Assembly: GCF_047948215.1 (NCBI RefSeq)
Contig: NC_134456.1
Coordinates: 16,896,230 to 16,960,229 of the forward strand
Source of the DNA: Lycorma delicatula
Taxonomy: Eukaryota; Arthropoda; Insecta; Hemiptera; Fulgoridae
Length of the DNA stretch: 64,000 bases
Direction of reading: 5' to 3'
In this document: piece by piece, positions 11,713 to 23,185 of the stretch
Position numbering within the stretch: the stretch's first letter is position 1
Layout of the letters: every line of letters begins with the position of its first letter
The notes under the pieces: model-generated
Database searches by the model: none
What the model saw: the letters and a program-made list of their open reading frames with translations, nothing else
What the model was told of the DNA's origin: nothing
Translations under genes and position numbers: made by a program

Positions 11713-11748
11713 GAAAGTAAAGAGGACGCTTACGTCCTCTTTACTTTC
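11713..11748. repeat. Perfect 16-bp hairpin, loop CTTA
   Basis: GAAAGTAAAGAGGACG pairs perfectly with 11733-11748. The left arm still reads as transposase (L-K-V-K-R, cf. S-P-K-V-T) and the right arm is its back-copy, after which the protein frame is lost. This suggests the hairpin arose in place and destroyed the reading frame. Confidence 0.9.
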
Positions 11749-12134
11749 AACTTGTAACTATCTGGTACCCTATAAAAGTTTTTGGAATTGAAAGCCTTTG
11801 ACGAGAAAGAGAAATCGGTGACAATCACTTCTTCTTTTTACTATAAGATTTTCCTGAACGTCTTTGTCGCGGGATAAGCTTGTATGTGGTGTATTTTAAG
11901 CAGAGGCAGGGACAATAGCTAATACTACCAGAACATTCATACCGGTGGCTCGAGAGATGTTAGGCTACGAAATTTCCAGAGGCAGTGATATTCTAATAGT
12001 CGGCACGTTCTCCAGACCTCTTGGTATGCAACTATCACCTTTGAAGTTACTTCAAGTATAGAATGTTAATTACTAACCTAGGGAAACCAACAAATTTGAG
12101 AATTCCATCCAAGAAGAAATCACTGTCCCACCAG

Positions 12135-12195
12135 ACAAACGGTGTTAGCAGCAATGCTAACACCGTTTGTTAATTCTATGCTTTCAAAGAAAGCA
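12135..12195. repeat. Two tandem hairpins next to an R1 fragment
   Basis: ACAAACGGTGTTAGCA (12135-12150) pairs perfectly with 12155-12170 around GCAA. A second stem, ATGCTTTC/GAAAGCAT, follows within about 15 bases with loop AAA. They mark the downstream edge of the R1-like fragment at 12230-12390. Confidence 0.85.
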
Positions 12196-12229
12196 TATAA
12201 TTAAAGGGGCATGAAGTAAGAAGTAAGTG

Positions 12230-12392
12230 GAGGTACCCTGATAAGAATCCCTTTTCAAAACATCGCCTTCCTCTTCCGAACAAGAAGGTCCAGAGGTGCA
12301 ACTCCGGCCATTGCACCGGCGGCTACGTCCAAGATGGTCCTATAGTTGCAGCACACCCGAAGCGAGACAGCCCTGTGCATCCGGTTTAGAAT
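12230..12392 (-). pseudogene. R1-like LINE fragment after the RT domain
   Basis: The minus strand reads LNRMHRAVSLRVCCNYRTI then LDVAAGAMAGVAPLDLLVRK and RKAMF before a stop. This is the R1/Jockey-group segment following the RT thumb (R.R..QR..ALRV...YRT.S..A..V.AG..P..LL..ER). It would precede the GRWT segment seen at 5.8-6.2 kb. It is a short uninterrupted piece of about 50 codons with no endonuclease or RT core attached. Confidence 0.7.
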
Positions 12393-15122
12393 TTTTCTTT
12401 TCGTGAAATTAATTTTCAATAAGCAAGTTCCCAAAAAAGAAACGTAATTTTGCTTTAAGGAGGACAGTTGAATACCCGGCTGAAATTTTAGAAGATATTT
12501 CTAACAAAACAGCGTAACTTTTAAACGACCCTTAAAAAAAATTGTGTTGGTTTGAATTCAACCCATATGTATGTATTTATTATAACTGTTTAATGTAAAC
12601 TCAAACCTTAATTTTTATTAGATATTTAGATTTCAATAATCTTTTTTGTGTTTTTAAAGAAAGTTTCCCCGGCAATAAATTTCTTACAAATAAACTAAAA
12701 GAAAATTTTTTCTTCTTCTATGTAGGAGACGAATTATGATTTCTTAGTACAGTCATTACAATTTCTGAGTGAGGTAATGGTACTGAAGAAATTCATTCTC
12801 ATAAGCATGAGTTTAATGAACACGAAAGGTGTTCGCTCGCGCTATGTGGTTACTTGCGTTTCCCGTTGCGGTCAATATTTTATTTTACGTTTTTTAATCA
12901 AGTAACTAGAGGCAGGTGCAGCCAGTCGCACATATAGTAACGGTGGCAGTGGCCGTGTTAGTTGCGAAGATATAACATTATTTCCGAATAACCGTCATTT
13001 GTTAGACCGAGAGTGTACCTGATGCGTGCAAAAGTTAGCCTTCAACCTACTAACAAATACCCCATTTTAATTATCCAAATCCGTCGATTGTTTGCAGAGA
13101 TATTATAAGAGCACCCCATTGCACCTCCTAAATCAGGGCTCCAAGGTGCCCCGTTTATAACTAGTTGATGGTAATGATTGGTTTAGCCTTTCACAAGGTG
13201 CTCGCATACCTCACCACTCTAGCTTCACACGCAGTCCCCACGAGAAGTTCATTATTGTTAAACAGGAATTTTTTTAAATTTATTTAATATTATTTTATTT
13301 AACGTAAATTTAATTCTTTTATTTTTGTAATATTATTCATTCCTAGTTAAAACCTAGCTCACACAGTGATAGAGACTCACAGTTCACAGTTCATTAATTC
13401 AATTCATTAAAAGTTTTGCCTTAATCGGCAAATCTCCACCACCACATAAATATTATTTGTTTCAAGGCTTTTTGTGATTATATATATATATCTAAAAAAA
13501 CTTCTCAATTATGCCAAGAAACATGGAAAAAAATTTGGTTACGTTTGATGGAGTAGTTTTTTTTTTTAACTCGAACAAACAAAAAGAAATATTTTTTAAT
13601 AATAAAATTCTTAATTAATAAAATTTCTTCCTCTTTATATAATAGCATATATTATATATTACAATATACATAAAATATATATATATGAACACGAAAATTC
13701 ATAATGTATGTCAGCCCTTAAACAACATTTCAACCGATAAAATAGGAAAACGAAATTTAGCAAGGCTGCTTTCTCGAAACTATTTATTTTTCATATCCCA
13801 AGCAGCCTAAGAACCTTCATGGGGAGTAACAAATCAAACCTTTTTTAAGAGAAAAGATGGAATTATGATGACCATTTTAAAGGGGATTGAAAATAAAAAT
13901 TTTAACTAAAGACCTTAAGGATTAAAAAAAATAAAACTAAATTTGCCTTTATCTAATGAAAACGTTTTACAGCTAATTTCAAAAATTTACTCCATGTGGT
14001 CTCATACAGAACAATACATTTGTAATGAGAAAAGAATATTTGCAAAATTTTTGTTTAATGTTTTACTGTTGAGCGATTATTTACGATTTACTGTCGATAA
14101 TTTTGAAACTCTATGGTAAACGTTAAATGGCTACCATTTTGGTTAGCAAGTTTGCGGCTTGAAAGTTTTTTTTACGACAATATTGTTATCATTCAATTCT
14201 CTCTAAAGTGATTTATCACAGTTGTATGCTTTCTGTTAAACATTTTTGAGGTGTTTCCTTGAGTACTTGGAATGTCGTGTATCAAACAAAAAAATAGAAC
14301 ATCGTTTCACGTTTGGAAAATTTGCTAAATTTCATTTTTTTTTTGTTTAGCAGTTGAAAATAATTTAAGGATTTCCATACTTCATTAACATATTGTATAA
14401 TACAAAAATATTATCCGTAAAGTATTACTTGTTTTTTAACGTGGTTATCTCCATACAAAAGTTTTATTTTCAATTATATATATATATATATATATAAATA
14501 GCAGTTTTCTTATTATCATTGGAAAGGTTAATTTTTCCTTTTGAAAGTTTTCAGATAAGTTGTCATTTTTTATTTTATTAAATAATCAGTACCATTAATT
14601 TAATTGCATAAAGGGTATATGTTTATCGATTAAAGTTTATCAGTTAAGTGGTTTGTTTTTCTGATTAAAATTTATTCGAATAACAAAGATTTCGTAGTTA
14701 AATTTTTTCTTAAGCTTTTAAAAATCTATTTAATTTTTTCCGTTTAATTTTTGTTTATATAACTCAACTTTAAATTTTATCTAAGTTTTATATTTGCAAC
14801 ATGTTTACGTTTTGTGATTCTGACAGACGACTTCTATCGGGTGAAATATAAGATTAGATAAAAATGTTTAAAATGTAAATTGTTAAAATTGATAAGAAAA
14901 AGAAGGAAATGTAAAAATTATGTTTTACTACTGGTTTTATCCAATATATTGCTTTAATGGCTTGTATTTTCCATTTAAGTGATGATTTAAATAAAGGTAC
15001 TTTTTTTATCATATAATCATTATATAATCATGTCATTATTATATAGTAGGGGGAAACTATATGGACGATATCTCTCGATATGGACAACGACATTAAATTT
15101 AGTAAAAAAGTTTTAGGTTATT
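12393..15122. other. Intergenic stretch without recognised gene
   Basis: 12800-13260 is less AT-rich and may be an old transposon or regulatory region, but no motif is decisive. 13640-13690 and 14474-14496 are AT microsatellites. The remainder is AT-rich and unrecognised. Confidence 0.4.
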
Positions 15123-15820
15123 ACTTCCTTATACGAAATAAAGGAAGTACTATGATCGCGAAAAATCTCGGTTTCCAGATTTCAACGGAAATATCCATTT
15201 TGACCATCCCTGAATCCATTTTGACTAGTTTCGGCGTGACATCTGTACGTACGTATCTATGTATCTCGCATAAATCAAACAGGATGTTGAAATTTTGGAT
15301 TTAAGACTGTTGTAACATCTACTTGTACACCTTTCCTTTTGATTACAATCGACTGGACCAAAAGCGTCCGAAAAAGAATAAAATCCAAAAAATATGGAAT
15401 TTTGTAATTTTTCTTAACTGTAGTAATAAGCCCTAATTGAGAGATTTTCAACGATATATCATAAACGGTACTTATTTTCATCGGTTCCAGAGTTATTGCC
15501 AAATGAAACTTTAATTAATGAAATATTTGGATCTTAGGGGAAGGCATATCGGTTCGAATCAAACTTTATCTCCTTTCTTTTTTTTAAATTTTTTTTATAA
15601 TTTAAATATATTGATTTGTCAATAATTATTAACCTCTCATTGTAAAAATAGATTTACGATGAATAATAATTCAATAATAACAAAATAAAATAAAATATGA
15701 GAAGTTTTTAACGAAATAAAATTTTATGTACTTTTTATTTTGAAAAAATGTGTAAATGTAATTTAATAGGCGTACAAGGAAGTCATGTGTTGTCCAGATC
15801 AGATTTTATTTTTTGATTTA
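15123..15820 (+). mobile_element. Family A element, copy 1 (about 660 bp between inverted ends)
   Basis: It begins ACTTCCTTATACG, followed at once by its own partial inverse (AAATAAAGGAAGT), and ends ...GGCGTACAAGGAAGT at 15783, so the termini are 13-bp inverted repeats with one mismatch. Internal landmarks shared with copies at 21.95 and 27.5 kb are TTCAACGGAAATATCCATTT, GTTTCGGCGTGACATCTGTA, GTACGTACGTAT, GTAATAAGCCCT and a B-box-like GGTTCGAATC. Similarity continues beyond the inverted end (CATGTGTTGTCC ... ATCAGATTTT), so the true 3' limit is about 15815. No protein. The small open frames at 15080-15304 and 15275-15502 lie inside it and are not genes. Confidence 0.8.
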
Positions 15821-16114
15821 TATAGTATTACTGGTGAGGTTTGAACTGCGGTAAATATTCCGGAGGTAATAAGAAGAAAGAAAATTAATGGTGAATTAAC
15901 ATTGTATAATTTATTATTTTCGTAATAGTGCCCGTTTCATTGTTTTCATAAGTTACAAAAATGTAAAAAAAGAAACGTTAATAGTAATATTAATAATTAT
16001 ATAGAAGATAAAACTTTTATAATTTAAAAATAACAGTGCGTCCACAACGACAAAACATTGTCGACACACAATTCGATCCAAGAAAATGAGAGAATACAGA
16101 AGAAATGAAACAGA

Positions 16115-16300
16115 GGTAGAAATAGCACTAAACAATTTCCAATTAAACTGGGTTTTTCAATAACGATAAATAAATCACCAGGTAAGTCGTTGCAAGCGTG
16201 TGAATTGAATTTGGGAAATCCATGTTTTTCTCACGGTCAATTATACGTTGCATGCTTCCGTGTAGGAAAACCTAGCGATTTGTTATTGGAGAGGTGTTCG
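16115..16300 (+). pseudogene. Helitron RepHel helicase C-terminal remnant
   Basis: One frame reads FPIKLGFSITINKSPGKSLQ then ACELNLGNPCFSHGQLYVACFRVGKPSDL. This is the SF1B (Pif1-like) helicase end typical of Helitrons: the ITINKSQGQSL block (motif V region) and the GQLYVA.SRV block (motif VI; here ACFRVG with Phe replacing Ser). After KPSDL the similarity ends. No Rep domain and no clear Helitron 3' hairpin with CTRR was identified. The CACCAGGTAAGT inside it resembles a splice donor but is part of the coding motif. Confidence 0.8.
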
Positions 16301-16524
16301 TTCTACCAATCAAAAGCCTACTCTTTTCAACCGCTGACCAATCAGAAGCGGGTATTGTTTTTCCAGCTGTTTTTTTTTTTAATCCAATTTACTTGTTAGC
16401 AAGCAGAGACTAATTTGAAAGTGCACCTATAGGTAACTAAATTTCTATATTACACTGTTTAACCTTTTATCGATTATGTCGGATTCTAAAGAAGAAATGT
16501 CTTTGCTACCGATCGATATAAAAA
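16300..16524. other. Non-coding stretch with two CCAAT-type words
   Basis: ACCAATCAAAAGC (about 16306) and ACCAATCAGAAGCGGG (about 16338) lie 32 bp apart. No gene follows on this strand, so I do not call a promoter. Confidence 0.3.
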
Positions 16525-16712
16525 ACAGGCAGGTCCTATGACTATTTAAATACTAGGTCATTGATACCGGTGTTCTTTGGTGGCTGGGTTTCAATTAACC
16601 ACACATTTCAGAAACGGTCGACCTGAGACTGTACAAAAGTACACTTCATTTACACTCATACACATCATCCTCATTCATCCTCTGAAAAAATCCTGACTAA
16701 GGCTAAACAAAA
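16525..16712 (+). mobile_element. S1 SINE, 5'-truncated copy
   Basis: It lacks the tRNA-like head. It carries ACTAGGTCATTGATACCGG, TGTTCTTTGGTGGCTGGG, TTTCAATTAACCACACA, GGTCGACCTGAGACTG, CATCATCCTCATTCATCC and a decayed GGCTAAACAAAAAAAGG end. Confidence 0.8.
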
Positions 16713-17269
16713 AAAGGAAAAAATTCTTATGACTAATAACCTACTGCCAAAAAAATGTATTGTTTATGTATTTTTTTGGAAAACTTAAAATATTCTATAA
16801 AAAATGTATTCCATCAACGATTTAAAACAATAATCCCAATATTTTTTCAGCCGTAGAAAAAGTACAAATGGAACTCTCTGTAATGGTCATTAATGGACTC
16901 TTGTAAAGTTTATGAAATTTGTCAAGGCTCGTGTTGTAACTTACTTCGCACTCGTGCATTAATGACTGTCAATATAGGCTCATTAAATAATGTACTGTTT
17001 CAAAATCGTGCTGCATTAAGTATTATTTACGAAACATAAACCGAAAGCCAGGTTAATTAGATCTGTGTATTTAATTTTTGCAATGGCTGATTTATAATAA
17101 CAGGTGTAGTAGGTTATAAGTATCTCCTGCAGCGAAACGATTTTCTTCCACTTATCAAGAACTATCTACCAACATCTTATCCCCTTCCTCCTAGCGCCAA
17201 CCTTAAATATAAATGAAAAAACTCGGCAAATAATTTTATAAGTATGCAAGTAAAAAATTATGTAAAAAA
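16713..17269. other. Unrecognised AT-rich stretch
   Basis: No gene or repeat recognised. Confidence 0.4.
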
Positions 17270-17960
17270 ATGATTTCACTCTTTGAGTAAAAGTTTGAAA
17301 TACGGGAACCGTGGTTGTTGTATTTTTCCACTCGCTTAACCAATTTTAACCAAAATTAAATGGCGTTAATGAACCGCATTCAAAAGTCATCGAACAAAAT
17401 TTCATAAAAATCGGTTAATCAAATCTTGTGATATCAAGCAAAACAATAACTGAAGAAAAAACCTAAAAGAATTATATTTATTTTCCCTCAAATTCTGAAT
17501 GAAATCATCCAAATACATAATCGAACTGACATATTAATGTTATTGAATCATCTATTTAGAACAAGAAGGTGGTGAATTTCTGAGTTCACAATTTACAAAA
17601 AGAAAACGGGTTTTTACTTCCATCTTTTTATAGAGGTTTGAATAAAACCAACCCCCTATGTTCCTTAGCCAAGACACAAGCCGGCTAAGGAACATTAAAT
17701 TATATGGAAAAATTAACTACCCTTTGAGTAAAAGTTTGAGAAAGGGACTTATAAGGTTCTTATCGCCAACAATTAACCGATTGTGACCAAAATTAAACGG
17801 CATCAATGCACTACATATAGAAATCACTTCGCAAGATTTCATTTGAATTACATCTTTCAGTCTTGAAATATCAAGCCAAGGACAGGGCAATGCAACACTT
17901 AAATGCTTCAAAGATTTTTTAACGCTCAATTTTGATTTCAGGATCATGAAACATCAAGAT
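17270..17960. repeat. Diverged direct repeat, two copies of about 240 bp
   Basis: 17270-17510 and 17705-17950 share, in order, CTTTGAGTAAAAGTTTGA, ACCAAAATTAAA, GGC(G/A)T(T/C)AATG, an AAAATTTCAT-like block and ATATCAAGC. A 13-bp hairpin (17658-17670/17683-17695, TTCCTTAGCC arm) lies between them. They are probably two copies of one interspersed element whose borders I cannot fix. Confidence 0.6.
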
Positions 17961-19398
17961 CTATAAAATTTTTGACGTTAGAAATTTGACCCGATTAGCA
18001 CACACTTATCCTTATATGCATAACTGCACTGTATAACTGCTTAGCCGGGAAAACAGAAAATTTTAATTTTTAAATAAAAATAAATAAGATCGTAAAAATA
18101 ATTTCAAGTCAAAAAATTTAGATTTTAGTGTTAATTTATATACCAAAATAGTTTTTATTTGCTAATATGCGACAAAGGTTGTAAAATCAGTTTTTACTCA
18201 CAATTATTACTAAACAGATCACGTCAAGTAAATCTAATTATTCCCGGTTCAGATATGATCGACCGAGTTATGTAAATAATATTAATTAAATAAAAATAGA
18301 GAAAAATATGTAATTTAATTAGGATTTATACTTCGATTTTTAAATTTATGATAGATTTTAATTTAATAAAAAAATAATAATAATAATGTTTTTAAAACCT
18401 GATTTTCTTCAAAAAATAAATAAAAAAAACAAAAAACAATTCAAATAAAAAGCAAAAATTAATTTTGTTTTCAAAAAAATTTCTAATTATGCAAAACTAA
18501 AAAGAAAAGCGTGGGGCGCGCTCTCATCCCAACTACTTTATAATTAGAGCGCGCCCTACGCTTTTCTTTTTAGTCATGCGTAAATAGAATTTTCTTTTAA
18601 AGTAATTTTCTTTAAATTTTTTTTTACTTATTAGTACAAATTATTTTTATTTTTTCTGAAAAAAGTACTTTAAAAAATTTTTTTTTTTTAATTTCTACTT
18701 TTTAGTCATAATTAAATGTAATTGTCAACGACCACAATTCCTGCATTTTCTGTTGACCTAGGTAACATAAGTGGTAATTTCTAGCACAATATTGCAATTC
18801 GCGTTGGTGTCGAACTGCCAATCGAATTTCACTCTGTTCTTGTGTTTAGTTAGCTCTCAAGTGCGCTTTTATTGCGGTTATGAATATCCAATCTTAACCG
18901 CCTGTCTTCTTTTCTTGGTATTTTTGTCGCGCTTTCTCTAACCGCTTCTTTCTCCGAGTCGCTGTCTCTTTTTTAATCGTTGTAGAACTTTGTTTCCTTT
19001 CCTTGCCGAGATTCATTGTCAATAGAAGAGGTGTCGAAACTCCTCGTCTATTAAAATAATTTCAGTCGAATTACATTATTTTTTATTTACTCCACAAAAC
19101 CGAGTTGTTTGATACCGCATTTAAACAAATTAAATTCTCATAACTCATAAAACCTCTTGGTAAAGAGTTATTATTTTTTTTAATCGTTTGAGTATTTAAA
19201 CCGACAATAAGTTTTTAATTTTAGTTTTTTTAATTCTATAACGAGCAAACAAATATTTATATGCAGTTTTGACTTATATTCTAATCTGGATAACTAATTT
19301 TCATTATTATAAATGATACCGGTTATTATTAGACGATTATCAAATGATTAGCGTACATAAATTTTACAAAGTAAATTTATTCAAGCTAATTAAAAATC
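17961..19398. other. Unrecognised stretch, includes a long hairpin
   Basis: 18730-19060 is less AT-rich and might be an old regulatory or transposon segment. No convincing coding or splice signals. The hairpin at 18496-18574 is listed separately. Confidence 0.4.
18496..18574. repeat. 29-bp hairpin with one mismatch, GC-rich core
   Basis: Arms 18496-18524 and 18546-18574 are inverse complements except at one position, with a 21-nt loop. The core GCGCGCTCT / AGAGCGCGC stands out from the AT-rich surroundings. An arm this clean implies recent origin or constraint. Confidence 0.9.
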
Positions 19399-19503
19399 AT
19401 CTCAGGACTGGTCGACCTGAGATTGTATAAGACTGCACTTCAAGTACATTCATACATATCATCCTCTGAATCTCTATCTTACCTTCCGGAGGCTAAACAA
19501 AAA
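19399..19503 (+). mobile_element. S1 SINE 3' end fragment
   Basis: ATCTCAGGACTGGTCGACC, GAGATTGTATAAGACTGCAC, CATACATATCATCCTCTGAA and the terminal CCGGAGGCTAAACAAAAAAG are present. The tRNA-like head is missing. Confidence 0.75.
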
Positions 19504-20554
19504 AGAGAGTTATATTAAAATCCGTTTCAATAGTCGCCTGATATACCGAGTCGAAAGTCAAAATTAATCGGATCGATAGATACAATTTATCGATTTAACT
19601 CCCTTCCTCAAGATACTCTCTTGTGTCTCCGTCAGCTTATATTTAAATGTGTTATATATAAAATAAAGAAATATATGAAATTAACAATGAAATATCGTAT
19701 TGTCACCCGACTTACGTCGCTGTGTAATTTTACCATTGTATGACGTCGGGAAACGGTTTAATTAAAGTTACAAGATTTGAGGATACGGTTAAACCATTAC
19801 AAGTTAAAAAACATATAATAATAAATTTGTATGTAAACGAAAATACAACAAAAAATAGTACGCAAAAAGTAATAAAAACCCGACAAAAGAAATAGAATAT
19901 AGAATCTTAATTAAAGACGGAATGTACAAAGATAAAAAAACAGGTGATGTTTTAAATAAATTATATATTTTTTATATATCATACAAGACGCATATGTAAA
20001 CACTTTTACTACTTTATAGATCTATGAGTAATAATAGAGAAAGAAAAAGACAACTTTAAAAACCCGAGTTTAGAAGGGAATGTTACATCACTGCAGTGTT
20101 CCTTTTTTGCCTGTACATGTGGTAACCATACATTTGAGAAGGGACAGATAGAGCTCTCTGTAAGTAATCTCATTTGTAACAAATGTAGACCCAAACTAAA
20201 GTTATATATCTATATTAAAAAAAAAAATTAGTCTCTTAGTTTAAGCATTATTTTTAAACGGTTTATCCGATTTTAATTAAATTTACAGGTTGATTTTATT
20301 TTTAGTTCTGTTGCAAATTTAATAGCTTTTCAAAAATGCAGGAAGCTTCCTCCTCTTCACCCCTCTTTTGAAATTTTTTCGCTTCAATATTATCTTAGCC
20401 AGCAAATGGTTGCAAAACTTTTACGGCTTCATCCTTGTGAAATTTTTATTTCAAATACTCCGGGGTAGAGGTTTTAAAATATTAATAAATTTAATATTTT
20501 TGTTTGAAATCGATTATAAAATGCAAAATTGAAATCGATCTCAAGAAACGAATT
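19504..20554. other. Unrecognised AT-rich stretch
   Basis: No gene or shared repeat recognised. Confidence 0.4.
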
Positions 20555-21170
20555 TTTTATTTTCTTAATGTATACGTTGCAATCTGTTCAACTAGTAAAC
20601 AATAAGCAAACCCCCCCCCCCCATCATGGCTCAATGATATGAGGATAATATGTATGACATATAAGGAGGTGTAGTTTTGTACAGGCTCGGTTCGAACATT
20701 CTTGAGTTGTTTGGTTAATTGAACCCCAACCTTTTTTTTTTTTTTTTTGTTTAACTACCAGGACCACCGTTAGGTATCGCTTCAGAGGATGAGATAGATG
20801 ATTTGTAGCGTGTGAAAATTCCACGCCTGACCGGGATTCGAACCCGAGACCTCCGCGGATGGTAGGTCTCAACCTTTCATCCAAAGGTCCCGGGTTCGAA
20901 TCCCGGTTAGGCATGGCATTTTCACACGCTATAAATCATCCATCTCATCCTCTGAAGCGATACCTTACGGTGGTCCTGGAGGTTAAACAAAAACAAAAAA
21001 AACATCTAAGTATACCTGTATCCGCTGTCTAGTATTCAAACCCGTATAAAAGTAACTAACATTTACTAAGATTTGAACCTCAGAACCTTCGATTACGAGA
21101 ATTAGCTGTTAAAACAACTGATTTACGACGACAAGTTTACTGCTAGACCAGCCCCGTGGGCTATAACGAA
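20555..21170 (-). mobile_element. SINE of variant family S2, minus strand, split by a SINE pair
   Basis: Minus strand: a tRNA-like head near 21165 (CCCACGGGGCTGGTCTAGCAG), body to about 21003, an interruption (20731-21002), and the rest of the body to about 20625. A 3' tail then reaches about 20555 with CTTAATGTATACGTTGCAAT and GTTCAACTAGT. The same tail follows the SINE fragment at 56.85-57.1 kb, so S2 differs from S1 in its 3' end. An uninterrupted S2 would be about 345 bp. Confidence 0.7.
20731..21002. mobile_element. Head-to-head pair of short tRNA-derived SINEs (large palindrome)
   Basis: The left unit (minus, about 20732-20866) begins with 17 T (its A-tail inverted), and the right unit (plus, about 20866-21000) ends in an A-rich tail. 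Each has a T-arm that folds (CCGGGTTCGAATCCCGG), then GGCATGGCATTTTCACACGC or close, CATCCATCTCATCCTCTGAAG, CGATACCTTACGGTGGTCC and GTTAAACAAA. The two units are reverse complements over about 115 bp with a short centre at the tRNA-like heads. The pair sits inside the S2 SINE, so it is younger than that copy. Confidence 0.85.
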
Positions 21171-21949
21171 TTTAGTAAAAATTTTATAAAACGCCCTTAG
21201 AAATCGATTTCTCCACGATATTTCTAAGATTTTTAAAAATAGTTTATTAGGTGAGAGGGGGCGCCGAATCTAGTAATGTTTATCTCGTTTAATTTTTGTT
21301 TCATCCTTGACTAGAAAATATGCGCATTTTTTGCGAAAAATACTCGTATAAATGCTGATATCTCAAGAATGAGAAAATGAAATTGAACCTAGTTTATTAT
21401 GTCTCGTAATATTAAAAAATGCAAATTTTTTGATCGGTAATTGTGAGGAATGACCTTGAAGATTTAATTTTTTGTGCGGTTGCGGAGCTTTGGCCAAATT
21501 TTTTAGAAACCGTTTCTGGTAATCAGATTTGGAAACGCACAAGACTCTTGAAACAGTTTAGCTAATAATATAATATCCCTACGCCTAAGTTTGATAGACT
21601 TAAAATTTCCATACTGTAAACGACTTATATAGCACTACCGCTGTACCGAATTTAAATTTCTTACGATAGCTCCATAAAAAGGTGAAATTTTTAAACTGTG
21701 GCTAAAATTGCCCCTTGTCTGATAAAAAATTACTGGCATCCCTGCCTCATAAATAGATATACTTAATACAAATTTCAAGTTTTAATGTTCAGGCGGTCCA
21801 AAGATATTTATTAATATACAGGCATATACACATACATCCCTCCAGAATTTACCAAGGGTATTTATTGTGCTTTTTCGGTTAGAAAGGGTTATGAAAGGTC
21901 AAGATTTGCAAAAAAATCTATCCAAAATTTTTACCGATCGCCATATTTT
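21171..21949. other. Unrecognised stretch
   Basis: No coding signal. It contains GGCATATACACATACATCC, similar in style to the ACATACATAC tracts in families A and C, so it may be an old repeat. Confidence 0.4.
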
Positions 21950-22604
21950 TACTTCCTTGTACGAAGTAAAAGAAGTATTGTAATCGCGAAATATTTTGGT
22001 TTTCAGATTTCAACGGAAATATCCATTTTGAACATCCCTGAATCCATTTTGACTAGTTTCGGCGTGACGTCTGTACGTACGTATGTATCTCGCACTACTA
22101 AAAAACGATTAGCCGTAGGAAGTTGAAATTTTGGATTTAGTACTGTTGTAACATCTAGTTGTGGACCTCCCCTTTTGATTGTAATCGACTGGACCAAAAA
22201 GTATTAAAAAAAGCCCAAAATCCAAAATATTTGGATTTTGGACTTTTTCTTAAGTGCAGTAATAAGCCCTCATTGTGAGCTTTTCAACGATATAGTCTAT
22301 CATAAGTGGCGCTTATTTTCATCGGTTCCAGAGTTATAGCCAAATAAAATTTTAATTAATGAAATATTTGATCTTAGAAGGGGAAGGCACATCGGTTCGA
22401 ATCCGACTTTGAATACGTATATTTTTTTTAACTTAATATACTGATTTATTAATTGTAAAAAAAAATTGCAATAAAAAAAAAAAGAAAAAATCAGAAGTTA
22501 TTAGTGAAATAGAATTTTATGTACTTTTCATTTTAATTCAAAAATTTTTACAGAGGGTAATAAATATTAATAAATCAATATATTTAAATTAAAAAAAAAA
22601 AATA

Positions 22605-22698
22605 AAAAAGATTATACGATGAAGTCGGATTTGAACTGATGTGTCCATGGTTACGGATCCGAAACATTCTCACTTGCACCGCATAACTACTTCAGCAA
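22605..22698 (-). mobile_element. tRNA-like SINE head fragment inside family A
   Basis: The minus strand starts near GCTGAAGTAGTTATGCGGTG, passes TTCGGATCCGTAACC and ends CAGTTCAAATCCGACTTC. The layout and size (about 75 nt) resemble a degenerate tRNA with A-box and B-box positions. The part around GGATC ... AAATCCGACTT also resembles the B-box-like segment of family A itself. It is not a functional tRNA as far as I can fold it. Confidence 0.45.
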
Positions 22699-22821
22699 CA
22701 TGAAACAAAATTAATATATAAAGTAATATAAAATGCTGATACGGACAAAACAAAAAAAATGTGATGCATTATAGTGTCTACCACAATGCAATTGTGTAAC
22801 TTCCCGCTTTATTAAGAATTG

Positions 22822-23075
22822 GAAGATAGTATTATTATTATTTTTGTCTTCAGTCATTTGACTGGTTTGATGCAGCTCTCCAAGATTCCCTATCTAGTGC
22901 TAGTCATTTCATTTCAGTATACCCTCTACATCCTACATCCCTAACAATTTGTTTTACATATTCCAAACGTGGCCTGCCTACACAATTTTTTCATTCTACC
23001 TGTCCTTCCAATATTAAAGCGACTATTCCAGGATGCCTTAGTATGTGGCCTATAAGTCTGTCTAGAAGATAGTAT
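22822..23075 (-). mobile_element. Short RTE 3'-end insertion with 11-bp target duplication
   Basis: On the minus strand, 23063 down to 22841 matches the last ~220 bp of the RTE at 4.24-5.3 kb (AGACAGACTTATAGGCCACA to the CTGAAGACAAAAA end). It is bounded by GAAGATAGTAT at 22822-22832 and 23065-23075, an exact 11-bp target-site duplication. It is a strongly 5'-truncated target-primed insertion. The small frames at 22941-23209 derive from it. Confidence 0.9.
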
Positions 23076-23185
23076 CTGACTTTCAAATGAAATAAGTTTA
23101 AATGAAGTGCAGCAAAAAATGTGTATATGTAATTTAATAGGCATACAAGGAAATCATATGATGTCCGCATCAGATTTTTTCTTTT

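Larger units (their letters stand above)
21951..23185 (+). mobile_element. Family A element, copy 2, split by other insertions
   Basis: It begins with ACTTCCTTGTACG (21951-21963) and follows the copy 1 order through TTCAACGGAAATATCCATTT, GTTTCGGCGTGACGTCTGTA, GTAATAAGCCCT and CACATCGGTTCGAATCCGAC to about 22545. The end (AATGTGTATATGTAATTTAA, GCATACAAGGAAAT) reappears at 23115-23154 and continues to about 23180. The gap holds an inverted tRNA-like piece (about 22610-22695) and an RTE insertion (22833-23064). Confidence 0.75.

Noticed and set aside
16170..16190. Strong splice donor CACCAG|GTAAGT
   Set aside because: It lies within the Helitron helicase motif (NKSPGKSLQ) that reads straight through; no acceptor pairs with it.
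20866..20920. Possible tRNA gene (foldable T-arm with GGTTCGAATCC)
   Set aside because: No acceptor stem or D-arm; it continues into SINE body and is present as an inverted pair, so it is a SINE head.
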